A program made the position numbers and the translations under genes. The notes under the pieces are model-generated. The model was not told the DNA's origin. It saw only the letters and a program-made list of their open reading frames with translations, and did not search any database. This document shows positions 51,887 through 60,364 of a DNA stretch of 64,000 nucleotides, in pieces. Source of the stretch: Nitratireductor aquimarinus. Lineage in GTDB: Bacteria > Pseudomonadota > Alphaproteobacteria > Rhizobiales > Rhizobiaceae. Where the stretch lies: contig NZ_CP177239.1 of the NCBI RefSeq assembly GCF_046773475.1, positions 3,906,001-3,970,000 of the forward strand, written 5' to 3'. Positions within the stretch are counted from its first letter, which is position 1, and each line of letters opens with the position of its first letter.

Positions 51887-52975
51887 TCAATGCGGCGAAA
51901 CGAATGGTGGAACCGTCACTGTGGATGACGTTATGGCCAGAACCTTGAACAGCGTGCCCATCTGCTCAGGCCCGGCCAGCCGCTCCACGGCGTTGCGGAT
52001 CGCCTGCTGTTCCGTGCCGTTCTTGTCGGCGCCCAGTCGCCCGGCGCGCTCCAGAATGCCAAGCCCGATGAGGAAGTCGCCCTGATCCATCAGCGCTGCG
52101 GCAAGCCCTTCGTCTCGTGCAGCGCGTGCAAGGGCGGAAAAATCCACATGCGCGGTCAGGTCAGCCTTGCCCTGGTCCTTCAGGATATTCGTGTAGGCAT
52201 GGCTGCGCATGGCCTGAAGCGTGTCGCCCGGTGCGGGTTTGGCATAGCCGTAATCGATGAAGAGGGCCGCGCCGCCCTCAGTGCGAATGCGTTCCGCCAT
52301 GCGTGTCATCAGCGCGTTGCGTGCCGGTGCGAGCTCGACAATGGCTCCAGGGGGCGCTTCTTTTGCGCCGGGCGGCAGAAGCGTCTCATCGGCTGCGCCT
52401 GCGCCGGCCATGAATGAAAGCCGGTCATTGGCGTCGAGGCCGACCGTGCGTTCGCGCCAGCCCGAATCGGTCTTTACGTACTGGCGCACCGGAATGGCGT
52501 CGAAAAGCTCATTGCCGATGATGAAGAGCGGGCCGTCCGGCAGCGCGTCGATATCGGTGATCCACCGGGGAGAAGCGCCGGATGCCGCGAGCGTCTTGCG
52601 CTGCACCTCGCTCAGCCTTGGGCTCGCTTCGATCATGAAGAGGCGCATCTGCCGGCTGAACGCCGGGTCGATCTTTGCCCAGGTTCGCAGCATGTCCTTC
52701 ATGAGCGTGCCCCGGCCGGGACCAATTTCCGCAAGAATGGGATTGCCCGGCGCACCGCTGGCCTTCCACGCGGTGTAGAGCCAGACGGCGCACAGTTCGC
52801 CGAACATCTGGCTGATCTCGGGCGCGGTGGTGAAGTCGCCTGCCGCGCCAAAAGGCTCGCGCGTCGTGTAGTAGCCCTGTTCGGGGTCGAACAGGCAAAG
52901 CGCCATGTAATCCGCGACGCTCATCGGCCCCGTCGTCGCGATCTGCGCCCTGATCCGCTCTTCCAGTGTTTTCAT
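51887..52975 (-). CDS. MidA/NDUFAF7-type SAM-dependent arginine methyltransferase homologue
   Basis: A 362-residue methyltransferase. LAEIGPGRGTLMKDML is motif I, and GNELFDAIPVRQ and the DPEQGYYTTREPFGAAGDFTTAPEIS-type N-terminal block are diagnostic of the DUF185/MidA family. The mitochondrial homologue NDUFAF7 methylates an arginine of complex I subunit NDUFS2; the bacterial target is inferred to be a respiratory protein. Its start overlaps the lgt stop (ATGA), so translation is coupled. The longer frame to 53152 is inside lgt. Confidence 0.9.
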   Translation of the reverse strand: MKTLEERIRAQIATTGPMSVADYMALCLFDPEQGYYTTREPFGAAGDFTTAPEISQMFGELCAVWLYTAWKASGAPGNPILAEIGPGRGTLMKDMLRTWAKIDPAFSRQMRLFMIEASPRLSEVQRKTLAASGASPRWITDIDALPDGPLFIIGNELFDAIPVRQYVKTDSGWRERTVGLDANDRLSFMAGAGAADETLLPPGAKEAPPGAIVELAPARNALMTRMAERIRTEGGAALFIDYGYAKPAPGDTLQAMRSHAYTNILKDQGKADLTAHVDFSALARAARDEGLAAALMDQGDFLIGLGILERAGRLGADKNGTEQQAIRNAVERLAGPEQMGTLFKVLAITSSTVTVPPFVSPH

Positions 52976-53826
52976 AGGGCTGTCGCCGGAGCGGCCTTGG
53001 CCCGTGCCCGCAGCATTGCCCAGACGCCCACCAGCACCATCGGCGTCGAGAGCACCATGCCCATGGTGAGCCAGTCGCCCGCCAGATAGCCGATATGCGC
53101 GTCCGGCTCGCGGAAGAATTCGACAATGATGCGCGACAGGCCGTAGCCGCACACAAACGCGCCGGCGACGAAGCCGGGCATCTTAAGCTTCAGCCCCTTA
53201 TGGGTGAGAAGGCGCAGAACCACGAACAGCACCAGCCCTTCGAGTGCTGCCTCGTAAAGCTGGCTTGGGTGGCGCGGCTCCGGTCCGCCATTGGGGAAGA
53301 CGAAGGCCCAGGGCGCGTCCGTCACCCGGCCCCACAGTTCCGAATTGATGAAGTTGGCGACCCGCACGAGGCCGAGCCCGATGGGCACAACGGCGGAAAT
53401 CGTGTCGAACAGGCTCCATGCATTGATGCCGCGCTTTTTCGCAAAGAGAAGCATGGCGAGCGTGACGCCGATCAGCCCGCCGTGAAACGACATGCCGCCT
53501 TCCCACACGGCGAGAATGTCGAGCGGGTTCGCGATGTAGCGGGGGAGATCGTAGAAGAGAATGTAGCCAATGCGTCCGCCGGCCACGATGCCGATGGCGG
53601 CCCATAGAACGAAATCGTCGAGATCCGTGACCGTCATCGCCGGCTTGCCGCCGGCCCAGAGACGCTCGTTCGAAACCAGCCGGCGCGCATACCACCAGCC
53701 GAGCAGAATGCCGACCACATAGCCAAGCCCGTACCAGTGAATGGCAAGCGGTCCCACTTGTAGCGCCACCGGGTCTATGTTGGGAAAGGGCAGGGCGGCC
53801 AGCGGCGTCATCAGATAGTCGGTCAA
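52972..53826 (-). CDS. lgt: Prolipoprotein diacylglyceryl transferase
   Basis: A 284-residue polytopic enzyme. The family blocks SFHGGLIG, GRIGYILFYD and FINSELWGRVTD are intact, including the conserved H, R and N. It transfers diacylglycerol from phosphatidylglycerol to the lipobox Cys of prolipoproteins at the inner membrane. TTG 53826 is chosen as start because GGGAGG lies 5-6 bases upstream. ATG 53811 is five codons farther in, with no SD at correct distance, so the ORF-based longer start (53889) is rejected. The lipoprotein gene at 49237 may be one of its clients. Confidence 0.95.
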   Translation of the reverse strand: MTDYLMTPLAALPFPNIDPVALQVGPLAIHWYGLGYVVGILLGWWYARRLVSNERLWAGGKPAMTVTDLDDFVLWAAIGIVAGGRIGYILFYDLPRYIANPLDILAVWEGGMSFHGGLIGVTLAMLLFAKKRGINAWSLFDTISAVVPIGLGLVRVANFINSELWGRVTDAPWAFVFPNGGPEPRHPSQLYEAALEGLVLFVVLRLLTHKGLKLKMPGFVAGAFVCGYGLSRIIVEFFREPDAHIGYLAGDWLTMGMVLSTPMVLVGVWAMLRARAKAAPATAL

Positions 53827-54045
53827 TCGGGCCTCCCGGCGCGTGAATTCAGACGCGGCAGGTATTGCGGAGCATCGGGGCGAGGTCAAGGCGCGCAGTG
53901 CCGCGGCTTCCCATCTTCAATCTGGAGAAGGCGCTAAGGCTTTCAGCCTAGTCGCTACCTCAAGTCCCGAGGCGTAGAATTCCGGCTCCTCAGTCTCGGC
54001 AACAGATTTCTCGATAAGGAGCAGTATCAACCCCGGGAGGTAATG

Positions 54046-54681
54046 ATGACCGATACCAAGTGGATGATCAGGGGACGTGAATTTATTCACTGCAACTGCG
54101 CTTATGGATGTCCATGCCAGTTCAATGCCCGGCCCACACATGGAGGCTGTCACGCTGTCGGGGTGGTGCATATCGATGAAGGCCGGCATGGCGACGTCAA
54201 ACTCGACGGTCTGAGCATGGCCATGATCGTGTCATGGCCGGGCGCCATTCACGAAGGCCATGGGAGTGTCGTGCCCATCATAGATGAGCGCGCGGATGAA
54301 AAGCAGCGCGAGGCAATGCTGCGGATCATGAGCGGTGAGGACACGGAGCCCGGCGCAACCTTCTTCCAGGTTTTCTCAACCACCTATGAGAAAGTGCATG
54401 ATCCGGTTTTCGCAAAGATCGATTCCGATGTGGACGTCACTGGCCGCTCGGCGACGTTGAACGTGCCCGGCTTGATCGAGGCGCGCGGTGAGCCGATCAT
54501 CAATCCGGTTAGCGGCCAGCCACACAACGCACGCATCAACCTGCCGAACGGCTTTGAATATGATGTCTGCGAGGTCGGACGCGGCTGGGCGGACACGCAG
54601 GGGCCGATTGCAATGTCGATACCCGACTCGCACGCCCACTTTTCCAGGGTCCACATGACCGGCGAGGGCGTTGTTCACTGA
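54046..54681 (+). CDS. DUF1326 family protein
   Basis: A 211-residue soluble protein of the DUF1326 type. Near the N-terminus a Cys motif, H15-C16-N-C18-x3-C22-P-C24, suggests a metal or redox site. The rest is a beta-rich fold with SMAMIVSWPGAIHEGHG and a conserved IPDSHAHFS end. ATG 54046 is preferred over ATG 54043 because GGGAGG (54035-54040) then has 5-base spacing. The DUF2182 gene starts 27 bases after its stop; the two genes are commonly neighbours. Together they lie between lgt and ubiK. Function unknown. Confidence 0.85.
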   Translation: MTDTKWMIRGREFIHCNCAYGCPCQFNARPTHGGCHAVGVVHIDEGRHGDVKLDGLSMAMIVSWPGAIHEGHGSVVPIIDERADEKQREAMLRIMSGEDTEPGATFFQVFSTTYEKVHDPVFAKIDSDVDVTGRSATLNVPGLIEARGEPIINPVSGQPHNARINLPNGFEYDVCEVGRGWADTQGPIAMSIPDSHAHFSRVHMTGEGVVH

Positions 54682-54707
54682 CCTGATCCTTCGAGGAGGA
54701 CAAAGGC

Positions 54708-55574
54708 ATGGCTTCCACCGCACTGGAAATCACTCTGCGGCGTGATCGCCTGATTGTTGGCGCGGCCCTTGCCGCGCTGACGGTCGTTTCCTGGCTCTAC
54801 ATACTGTGGCTGGTCGAGACCATGGATATGGGCATGACCATGCCTGCAGGCGACATGACCTCGTCCATGCAGGACGCTGCGTCGATGAATGACATGGCGA
54901 TGAGCGACATGGCCATGGGCGAGACGGTGATGGCGGGCCTGCATCCGTGGAGCTTCACCTATTTCGTCTTCATGTTCGTCATGTGGGCGGTGATGATGGT
55001 CGGGATGATGACGCCATCCGCCGCGCCTATGATCCTCATCTATGCCCGCGTCGGTCGCGCCGCTGAAGAAAAGGGCAGGCCGCTTGCGGCGACCGGTTTC
55101 TTTGCCAGCGGCTATCTTCTTGCCTGGACCGCATTCTCCCTTATCGCGACTCTCGGCCAATGGGCGCTGGAGCAGGCGCTTCTTTTGACACCCATGATGG
55201 CAAGCGCGAGCGCGCTCTTCAGTGGACTTGTGCTCATTGCCGCCGGTCTGTTCCAGTGGACCCCGCAGAAGGATGCCTGTCTGAGCCATTGTCAGGCGCC
55301 GCTTGCCTTTGTCCATGCCCATGGCGGCTTCCGGCGCGAGCCTCTGGGCGCGCTGGCGCTTGGCTTCCACCACGGGCTTTACTGCATCGGTTGTTGCTGG
55401 GCGCTGATGGCGCTTCTGTTTGTCGGCGGCGTGATGAACGTTCTCTGGATTGCCGCCATTGCGATCTTCGTGCTCGCCGAGAAACTGTTGCCGCCGCGCT
55501 GGCCGGTGTCGCGCGTGGCCGGTGGCGTTCTGATTGCGCTCGGCATCTGGGTGCTTGCCGGCGGCGCGCTTTAG
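54708..55574 (+). CDS. DUF2182 family metal-binding membrane protein with Met-rich loop
   Basis: A 288-residue protein with about seven membrane helices. After helix 1 (15-36) comes a loop at 38-76 with twelve Met in about 37 residues, mostly in MxM or MxxM patterns, as in copper-binding Met motifs. Later conserved blocks are CLSHCQAPL and GFHHGLYCIGCCWALM, with paired Cys and His that fit the family label of predicted metal-binding membrane protein. SD GAGGA precedes ATG 54708. With DUF1326, it may handle copper or another soft metal. That is inference from composition only. Confidence 0.86.
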   Translation: MASTALEITLRRDRLIVGAALAALTVVSWLYILWLVETMDMGMTMPAGDMTSSMQDAASMNDMAMSDMAMGETVMAGLHPWSFTYFVFMFVMWAVMMVGMMTPSAAPMILIYARVGRAAEEKGRPLAATGFFASGYLLAWTAFSLIATLGQWALEQALLLTPMMASASALFSGLVLIAAGLFQWTPQKDACLSHCQAPLAFVHAHGGFRREPLGALALGFHHGLYCIGCCWALMALLFVGGVMNVLWIAAIAIFVLAEKLLPPRWPVSRVAGGVLIALGIWVLAGGAL

Positions 55575-55665
55575 GCTGCGTTCTTGATGGCGCTGCGACA
55601 GCAAATGACCTTGCATTCGGCGCGCGGGCCCACTACCTCAAATGGATCAACCTGAAAGGCGCGCC

Positions 55666-55980
55666 ATGACCAACGGAAGCAACCGGATCCTCGACGAATT
55701 CGCCAAGCTGATGACCGATGCCGCAGGCGCGGCCCAGGGCGTGCGCCGCGAGGTGGAGACCGCATTTCAGGCGCAGGCCGAGCGGGCCCTGAACGCGATG
55801 GACGTCGTTCAGCGTGAAGAATTCGAGATGGTGCGCGAAATGGCGCTCAAGGCGCGCGAAGAAAACGCTGCCCTGACAGCGCGTATCGAAGCACTTGAGG
55901 CTCAGCTTGCTGACGCCGGAGCGTCCAAGGCTGCGAAAACTGATTCTAAGCCGGCGTCATCCACCCGGACGAAAAAATAA
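55666..55980 (+). CDS. ubiK: UbiK/BMFP-type accessory factor
   Basis: A 104-residue helical protein. RILDEFAKLMTDAAGAAQGV (residues 6-25) is the BMFP start, and the middle forms a coiled coil (about 55-88). The charged, Lys-rich tail is common. In E. coli the homologue UbiK assists aerobic ubiquinone synthesis with lipids and UbiJ. ATG 55666 follows AAAGG. It is an expected lgt neighbour in this order, but DUF1326-DUF2182 now separate them. Confidence 0.85.
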   Translation: MTNGSNRILDEFAKLMTDAAGAAQGVRREVETAFQAQAERALNAMDVVQREEFEMVREMALKAREENAALTARIEALEAQLADAGASKAAKTDSKPASSTRTKK

Positions 55981-56038
55981 TTTTTTATTACCGTCGCCTG
56001 TGTATGGCGTCGAAAAATCCTTGTTCGAGAGTCGCTTA

Positions 56039-56070
56039 CGCCGCGTTGCCCTTGGCAGCGCGGCGTTTCT
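56039..56070 (+). terminator. Intrinsic terminator after ubiK
   Basis: CGCCGCG + TTGCC (56039-56050) pairs with GGCAG + CGCGGCG (56054-56065) across CTT, one G-U pair included, giving 12 pairs. TTTCTAT follows. The rest of the 336-base gap (55981-56316) holds no ORF I can support. It must contain the promoter of the YbjN-like gene. Confidence 0.8.
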
Positions 56071-56316
56071 ATCCACACGCCCCCGGTCCTTTCGGCAAAA
56101 AAGGTCTGGTCACGCGACTCTGCATCAATAGACTGAATTTACAGCGTGATTCGTAACTGGTCATGCAGTTGGGCAGGGGCGGGCCCGTAGTAGTTCCATG
56201 CGTTGTCGTTGTCGCTCCACAATGTGTTTCAGGTTTGAAACGTCTTGCGGGGGAACCCTCCCGCCGTGGATTCTTGCGGGGTGCTTCGGTGCCTCCAGAT
56301 ACGGGAAAGCAGATTA

Positions 56317-56817
56317 ATGAGCCTTCTTGAACTCGACATGACCCGTGATGCGCATCCCGTGGATGTCATCGAACATGTCGCGAACACCAATGACTGGAGC
56401 TTCGAGCGCAATGGCGACGACGAGATCGCCATCGCCGTGGCCGGCACCTGGACCGACTACAACGTGTCCTTCTCCTGGATGGAGGAGTTCGAGGCGCTGC
56501 ATGTGGCATGCGCATTCGATCTGAAGGTGCCGGCGAAGCGCACGCTCGAGGTCATGCGGCTCCTTTCGCTCATCAACGAACAGATGCTGTTCGGTCATTT
56601 CGATCTCTGGGAGCGTGAGAACGTCGTCATGTTCCGCCAGGCGCTCGTTCTGTCCGGTGGCGTTGAGCCCACGGGCCAGCAGGTCGAGACCATGCTGAAC
56701 AGCGCCCTTGAGGCATGCGAATGCTATTATCAGGCATTCCAGTATGTCATCTGGTCCGGCAGCACCGCACAGGAAGCGCTCAACAGCGTCCTGTTCGAAA
56801 CGCACGGCAACGCATAA
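56317..56817 (+). CDS. YbjN domain protein
   Basis: A 166-residue protein. The fold is that of YbjN/DUF1790 sensors: DVIEHVANTNDWSFERNGDDEIAIAVAGTW, followed by SFSWMEEFEALHVACAFDLKVP and the ARALxLINEQMLFGHFDLW-like block (LLSLINEQMLFGHFDL). YbjN proteins are thought to act as regulators or chaperone-like proteins in stress and surface functions. ATG 56317 gives the usual length, with GGGAAAGC upstream. It is followed by the csaA-like gene after 22 bases, a probable operon. Confidence 0.88.
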   Translation: MSLLELDMTRDAHPVDVIEHVANTNDWSFERNGDDEIAIAVAGTWTDYNVSFSWMEEFEALHVACAFDLKVPAKRTLEVMRLLSLINEQMLFGHFDLWERENVVMFRQALVLSGGVEPTGQQVETMLNSALEACECYYQAFQYVIWSGSTAQEALNSVLFETHGNA

Positions 56818-56839
56818 GCTGCAGGGCAGGGGAGCGGGC

Positions 56840-57193
56840 ATGTCCTCCGACAAGACACCGGAAATCACCTTTGACGATTTCCTGAAGGTCGATATTCGCA
56901 TCGGCACGGTCGTCGAGGCAGAGCCCTATCCCGAAGCCCGCAAGCCGGCGATCAAGCTGAAGGTCGATTTCGGTCCCGAGATCGGCATCAAGAAATCGTC
57001 GGCGCAGATCACTGCTCACTACACGCCGGAGGCGCTCGTCGGTCGCCAGGTTGTGGCCGTGGTCAACTTCCCTCCGCGCCAGATCGGCAAGTTCATGTCC
57101 GAAATCCTAGTCATGGGTTTTTCGGATGAAGACGGCGCGATCGTTCTGGCAGGCTCCGACAAGAAGGTGCCGAACGGCAGCCGCCTGCACTAG
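56840..57193 (+). CDS. csaA: tRNA-binding domain protein, CsaA-like
   Basis: A 117-residue OB-fold EMAPII-type domain protein. FDDFLKVDIRIGTVVEAEPYPEARKPAIKL matches CsaA, and GRQVVAVVNFPPRQIGKFMSEILVMGF is the core block. CsaA forms dimers and has been described as export chaperone or tRNA-binding protein. ATG 56840 is the family start; the longer frame is in the ybjN gene. It is the last gene of a probable two-gene unit. Confidence 0.9.
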   Translation: MSSDKTPEITFDDFLKVDIRIGTVVEAEPYPEARKPAIKLKVDFGPEIGIKKSSAQITAHYTPEALVGRQVVAVVNFPPRQIGKFMSEILVMGFSDEDGAIVLAGSDKKVPNGSRLH

Positions 57194-57393
57194 ATCGCCA
57201 TGCGTCCGTTTGGGTGCATGAAGGACGATCCAGACTGCTGCCCGCGCATCTGGCGTCAACGGTCGCAGTCGCCGATTTTCTCTTCATTGCGGCGCCCTGA
57301 GCGCTCAGCCGATCACCGGTCTCTGGCTGATGCTGGCGAAGCCGGTTTTCTGATCCGCCAACTCCTTGCTGAACCGACCGTTCTTCGCGCATG

Positions 57394-57428
57394 AAAAAGG
57401 CCGTGCGGAGGTCCCATTCCGCACGGCC
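57394..57428 (-). terminator. Intrinsic terminator of the DUF2165 gene (minus strand)
   Basis: GGCCGTGCGG (57399-57408) pairs with CCGCACGGCC (57419-57428). In the minus direction the stem is followed by TTTTTC (complement of 57394-57398). It lies 36 bases after the minus-strand stop. The space 57194-57393 holds no gene I can support; a 64-codon plus-strand ORF there looks non-coding. Confidence 0.9.
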
Positions 57429-57464
57429 CCAGACGACCTTATGGGCCGAATGCAGTGATTTGCG

Positions 57465-57959
57465 TCAGGCGAGTTCTTCGTCGCGCTGGTTGACGAAAAT
57501 CAGAACGCCGAGGATCGCGACGTAGAACTTGAAGGCAGCGTCCTGGCCGTTCCAGATCTTGGACTGCCACATCAGGAACCACTCGCCGCCAACAACCATG
57601 AAGCCGAAGAACCATACGAGGAAGCCGATGGTTGCACCCGCGATCATCAGCTTCTTCGAAGCGTTGAATTCTGCGGCGGAGCCGTTGCGGGCGCCGAGCA
57701 TCTTCAGGCCGCCAAGCAGGAACAGGACGAAGGTCAGGCCTTCACCCGCGATGATAAGCCAGTAGCCGGCATGCCAGAACGCGGGCGTCGTGATCGCGCG
57801 GTACATGGCCGAATTGCCTTCGAACGTCGTGTCCATGCTGAACACGTGCTGCACGAACGCGAAGTTCGAGCCGTAGTCGGTGATGTTGTTGAACGTAACC
57901 ATGAACGCGAAAGCCGCGAGGGCCAGCGTCATGGCGATTTTTGCGTAACGTGAGGTCAT
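57465..57959 (-). CDS. DUF2165 family small integral membrane protein
   Basis: A 164-residue protein with four hydrophobic helices (about 7-23, 62-84, 102-120 and 140-155). The pattern NNITDYGSNFAFVQHVFSMDTTF after helix 1 and GGEWFLMWQSKIWNGQDAAF before the last helix matches DUF2165. Role unknown; the aromatic loop is characteristic. It is monocistronic, terminator at 57394-57428, and divergent from a small plus-strand gene across 162 bases. Confidence 0.88.
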   Translation of the reverse strand: MTSRYAKIAMTLALAAFAFMVTFNNITDYGSNFAFVQHVFSMDTTFEGNSAMYRAITTPAFWHAGYWLIIAGEGLTFVLFLLGGLKMLGARNGSAAEFNASKKLMIAGATIGFLVWFFGFMVVGGEWFLMWQSKIWNGQDAAFKFYVAILGVLIFVNQRDEELA

Positions 57960-58121
57960 TTGCCCCTTCCCTCCGATAAGCGACCGGGCAAAACCATTCG
58001 TCTGTGGCCCGGGCGCGACTCAGTGTGTTAGACGAAAGGCGTAGGTGCAATCTTTTGTAAGCAAAACGTCAAGCGCGCGCGTATTTTTCGACAAAAGTTT
58101 CGACAGTCTGGAGCGGAATTC

Positions 58122-58364
58122 TTGAAAACGGCTATTGAATTGACCCAAACCGCGCGCCGGAAGGTGGACGCTGAAGGCCACGGTGACCGTGTCGCCGGGC
58201 TGGTGCTGGGCGAATGGGCGCAGACGGGAGACTTCGTGGAACTCGCAGGCGATGGCGGGGTTCTGGTCTTCATCATCCACGCGCGCCGCATCCGCATTGA
58301 GGCTGATGGCCGTCAGACGCTTGTCTTCAAACTGGATCATCCAGCGCGGCCGGTCACGCGCTGA
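58122..58364 (+). CDS. Small hypothetical protein (80 aa)
   Basis: An 80-residue ORF starting at TTG 58122 with GGAGCGG upstream. The sequence alternates short strands and helices (GLVLGEWAQTGDFVELAGDGGVLVFIIHARRIRIEADG) and looks like a small beta-rich folded domain. No family was recognised. Normal codon structure, good SD and correct fit between the divergent DUF2165 gene and the convergent kinase support it. Confidence 0.55.
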   Translation: MKTAIELTQTARRKVDAEGHGDRVAGLVLGEWAQTGDFVELAGDGGVLVFIIHARRIRIEADGRQTLVFKLDHPARPVTR

Positions 58365-58394
58365 ACCGGACGGGGCGGGTCCTGCGGCCCGGCC

Positions 58395-59798
58395 TCAGGC
58401 CGGAACCCGGATCACCGCCCGCAGACCGCCAAGCGGACTGTCATCCAGCGACACGTCGCCGCCATGGCTGCGTGCAATGTCGCGCGCGATGGACAGGCCA
58501 AGCCCGGTGCCGCTCTCATCCTGATTGCGCGCCTCGTCCAGCCGCACGAATGGCTTGAACACGCTTTCACGCATGTCCTGCGGAATGCCCGGCCCGTCAT
58601 CGTCCACGGTGATGGTCAGAATGCCGTTTGCATTGCGCGCCGTGATCTCCACCTTGTCGGCATAGCGGAACGCATTGCCGATCACATTGTTGAGCAGGCG
58701 GCTGAAGGCATTGGGCCGCACATGCAGAAGCGTGTCGCCCGTTGTCACGATCTTCAGCTCGCAGTCGCGCAGGCCTGCTTCTTCCTGCGCGCGCTCGAAG
58801 AAGGCGGCGAGATTGAATTCGCCCGGATCTTCCGCCGCCTCGCCACGGGCGAAGGCAAGATAGCCCTCCAGCATTGAGCGCATGTCCTCGATGTCCTGAT
58901 TCATCGCCTCAATGTCTTCCTTGCTGCTGGCCACGGCCAGTTGCAGCTTGAAGCGGGTCAGGATGGTGCGCAGATCGTGGCTCACGCCGGTCAGCATGGC
59001 CGTGCGCTGTTCGATCTGTCTTTCGATGCGTTCGCGCATCAGCAGGAAGGCGCTGCCGGCGCGGCGCACTTCCTCCGCGCCGCGTGGGTGGAAGCCGCTT
59101 GGCGTCGGCCTTCCCTTGCCGAAACTGTCGGCAGCCTCTGCCAGTTGCAGGATCGGACGGATCTGGTTGCGCAGAAAGGCGACGGCGATGGCGATCAGGA
59201 CAAGCGATGTGCCCACCATCCACAACAGGAAGATGTGCGTGTTCGAGGCATAGGCCTGGCTGCGCCGCGCAAAGACGCGCAGAACCCTGTTCTCGAGCTG
59301 GATGCGGATCTCGACAATGTTGGAATTGCCCACCGTGTCCAGCCAGAAGGGGCGGTTGATCTGCCGTGTGATCTCTTCGCCCAGCGTCTGATCCAGGATG
59401 GAGAAAAAGGGCTTGGGCCCGGGGGCGGGCAGGGGGTCGGGCGGCAGGAGGTCGATCTTCAGCGCCAGCCGCTCCTGCGCAATGCGGATCACCTGGGCAT
59501 AGCCGTCATCGTCGGGATAGGTCTCGATCATGTCGATGATCGCGGAAATATCGCGTGTCACCGCCTGGCTGAGGCGCTGCGTGACGGTCTGCCAGTGACG
59601 TTCCATGAACACGAAGGCGATGACCGACTGTAAAAGCAGCATCGGCGCAATCACGATGATCAGCGAGCGCGCATAAAGCTGTTTTGGCATATAGCGCGAG
59701 ATGACGCGCCAGAAGCGCCGCCATGGTCTGCGCATCGCCCCCAGTGCCTGCTTCAGGCGCGCCAGCGGCGTGATCTTTTCGTTCGAGTTAACCTGCAA
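58395..59798 (-). CDS. Two-component sensor histidine kinase (EnvZ-like layout)
   Basis: A 467-residue sensor kinase. Helix 1 (about 38-60), a periplasmic domain of about 120 residues, helix 2 (about 185-205) and HAMP region precede the HisKA box VSHDLRTILTRF with His274. The ATPase domain has N-box NNVIGNAFRYA, G1 DDDGPGIP and G2 GTGLGLSIARDIA. The H-box reads HDLRTILTR, with Ile where most kinases have Pro, which may alter phosphatase balance. TTG 59798 is chosen since GGAAGG lies 5-6 bases upstream; the longer frame reaches 59894. The likely partner is the OmpR-type regulator at 60365, but an opposite-strand gene lies between. Confidence 0.88.
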   Translation of the reverse strand: MQVNSNEKITPLARLKQALGAMRRPWRRFWRVISRYMPKQLYARSLIIVIAPMLLLQSVIAFVFMERHWQTVTQRLSQAVTRDISAIIDMIETYPDDDGYAQVIRIAQERLALKIDLLPPDPLPAPGPKPFFSILDQTLGEEITRQINRPFWLDTVGNSNIVEIRIQLENRVLRVFARRSQAYASNTHIFLLWMVGTSLVLIAIAVAFLRNQIRPILQLAEAADSFGKGRPTPSGFHPRGAEEVRRAGSAFLLMRERIERQIEQRTAMLTGVSHDLRTILTRFKLQLAVASSKEDIEAMNQDIEDMRSMLEGYLAFARGEAAEDPGEFNLAAFFERAQEEAGLRDCELKIVTTGDTLLHVRPNAFSRLLNNVIGNAFRYADKVEITARNANGILTITVDDDGPGIPQDMRESVFKPFVRLDEARNQDESGTGLGLSIARDIARSHGGDVSLDDSPLGGLRAVIRVPA

Positions 59799-60017
59799 GT
59801 TCGCCTTCCGCCCTGTGGGCGCCCATTCCCGAGATGCGATTTCGGTTTGATCGTAGAGCATCAGGCCGAAAAGTGGAATCCGGTCTTGCCACATCAGGTA
59901 CCCGAAACACTGTCTTTCCAGCAGCGGGCAATCTCTGCGCTTGACTTCAAGTCGACTTGAACTCCGACACTCTGCCTGTCGGTGGATGGGCTGCCGGCAT
60001 TTCAGAAGGAAAGATGC

Positions 60018-60362
60018 ATGTCGACGATTTCGACAGATGCCGCGTTCGCACCGGTCTACCGGGTCGACAAGTTTGCCGTTCCGGCGGCCGGACGTCAGGA
60101 ATTTCTGGAGCGCGTATCAGCGACCCACGATGCCCTGCGCAGGCAGGATGGTTTTGTGCGCGATGTCGTGCTGGAGCAGGCCTCGGGGCCGGGCGACTTC
60201 AATTTTGTCACGCTGGTGGAATGGCGCGATGAAGCAGCCTTTGCCGGAGCCTCACAGGCTGTCGCCAGCATGCACCAGGAAACCGGGTTCGACCGTCATG
60301 AAATGATGGAGCGTCTGGGTATCCGGGCGGACATCGCCAATTATCGGGCGTTGCCGGTCTAA
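60018..60362 (+). CDS. Antibiotic biosynthesis monooxygenase (ABM) domain protein
   Basis: A 114-residue ferredoxin-like ABM fold. VYRVDKFAVPAAGRQEFLERV starts the domain, and DGFVRDVVLEQASGPGDFNFVTLVEWRDEAAFAGA contains the characteristic strand-helix pattern. It could be a small oxygenase or heme-/flavin-related chaperone; its reaction cannot be read. ATG 60018 follows AGAAGGA. It is on the opposite strand between the response regulator and its presumed kinase, ending two bases before the regulator's 3' end. Confidence 0.82.
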   Translation: MSTISTDAAFAPVYRVDKFAVPAAGRQEFLERVSATHDALRRQDGFVRDVVLEQASGPGDFNFVTLVEWRDEAAFAGASQAVASMHQETGFDRHEMMERLGIRADIANYRALPV

Positions 60363-60364
60363 GA

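Noticed and set aside
53917..54189. 90-codon minus-strand ORF upstream of DUF1326
   Set aside because: It overlaps the DUF1326 start antisense and has no SD or family motif.
57200..57394. 64-codon plus-strand ORF after the csaA-like gene
   Set aside because: No SD, irregular composition and no conserved pattern; treated as non-coding spacer.
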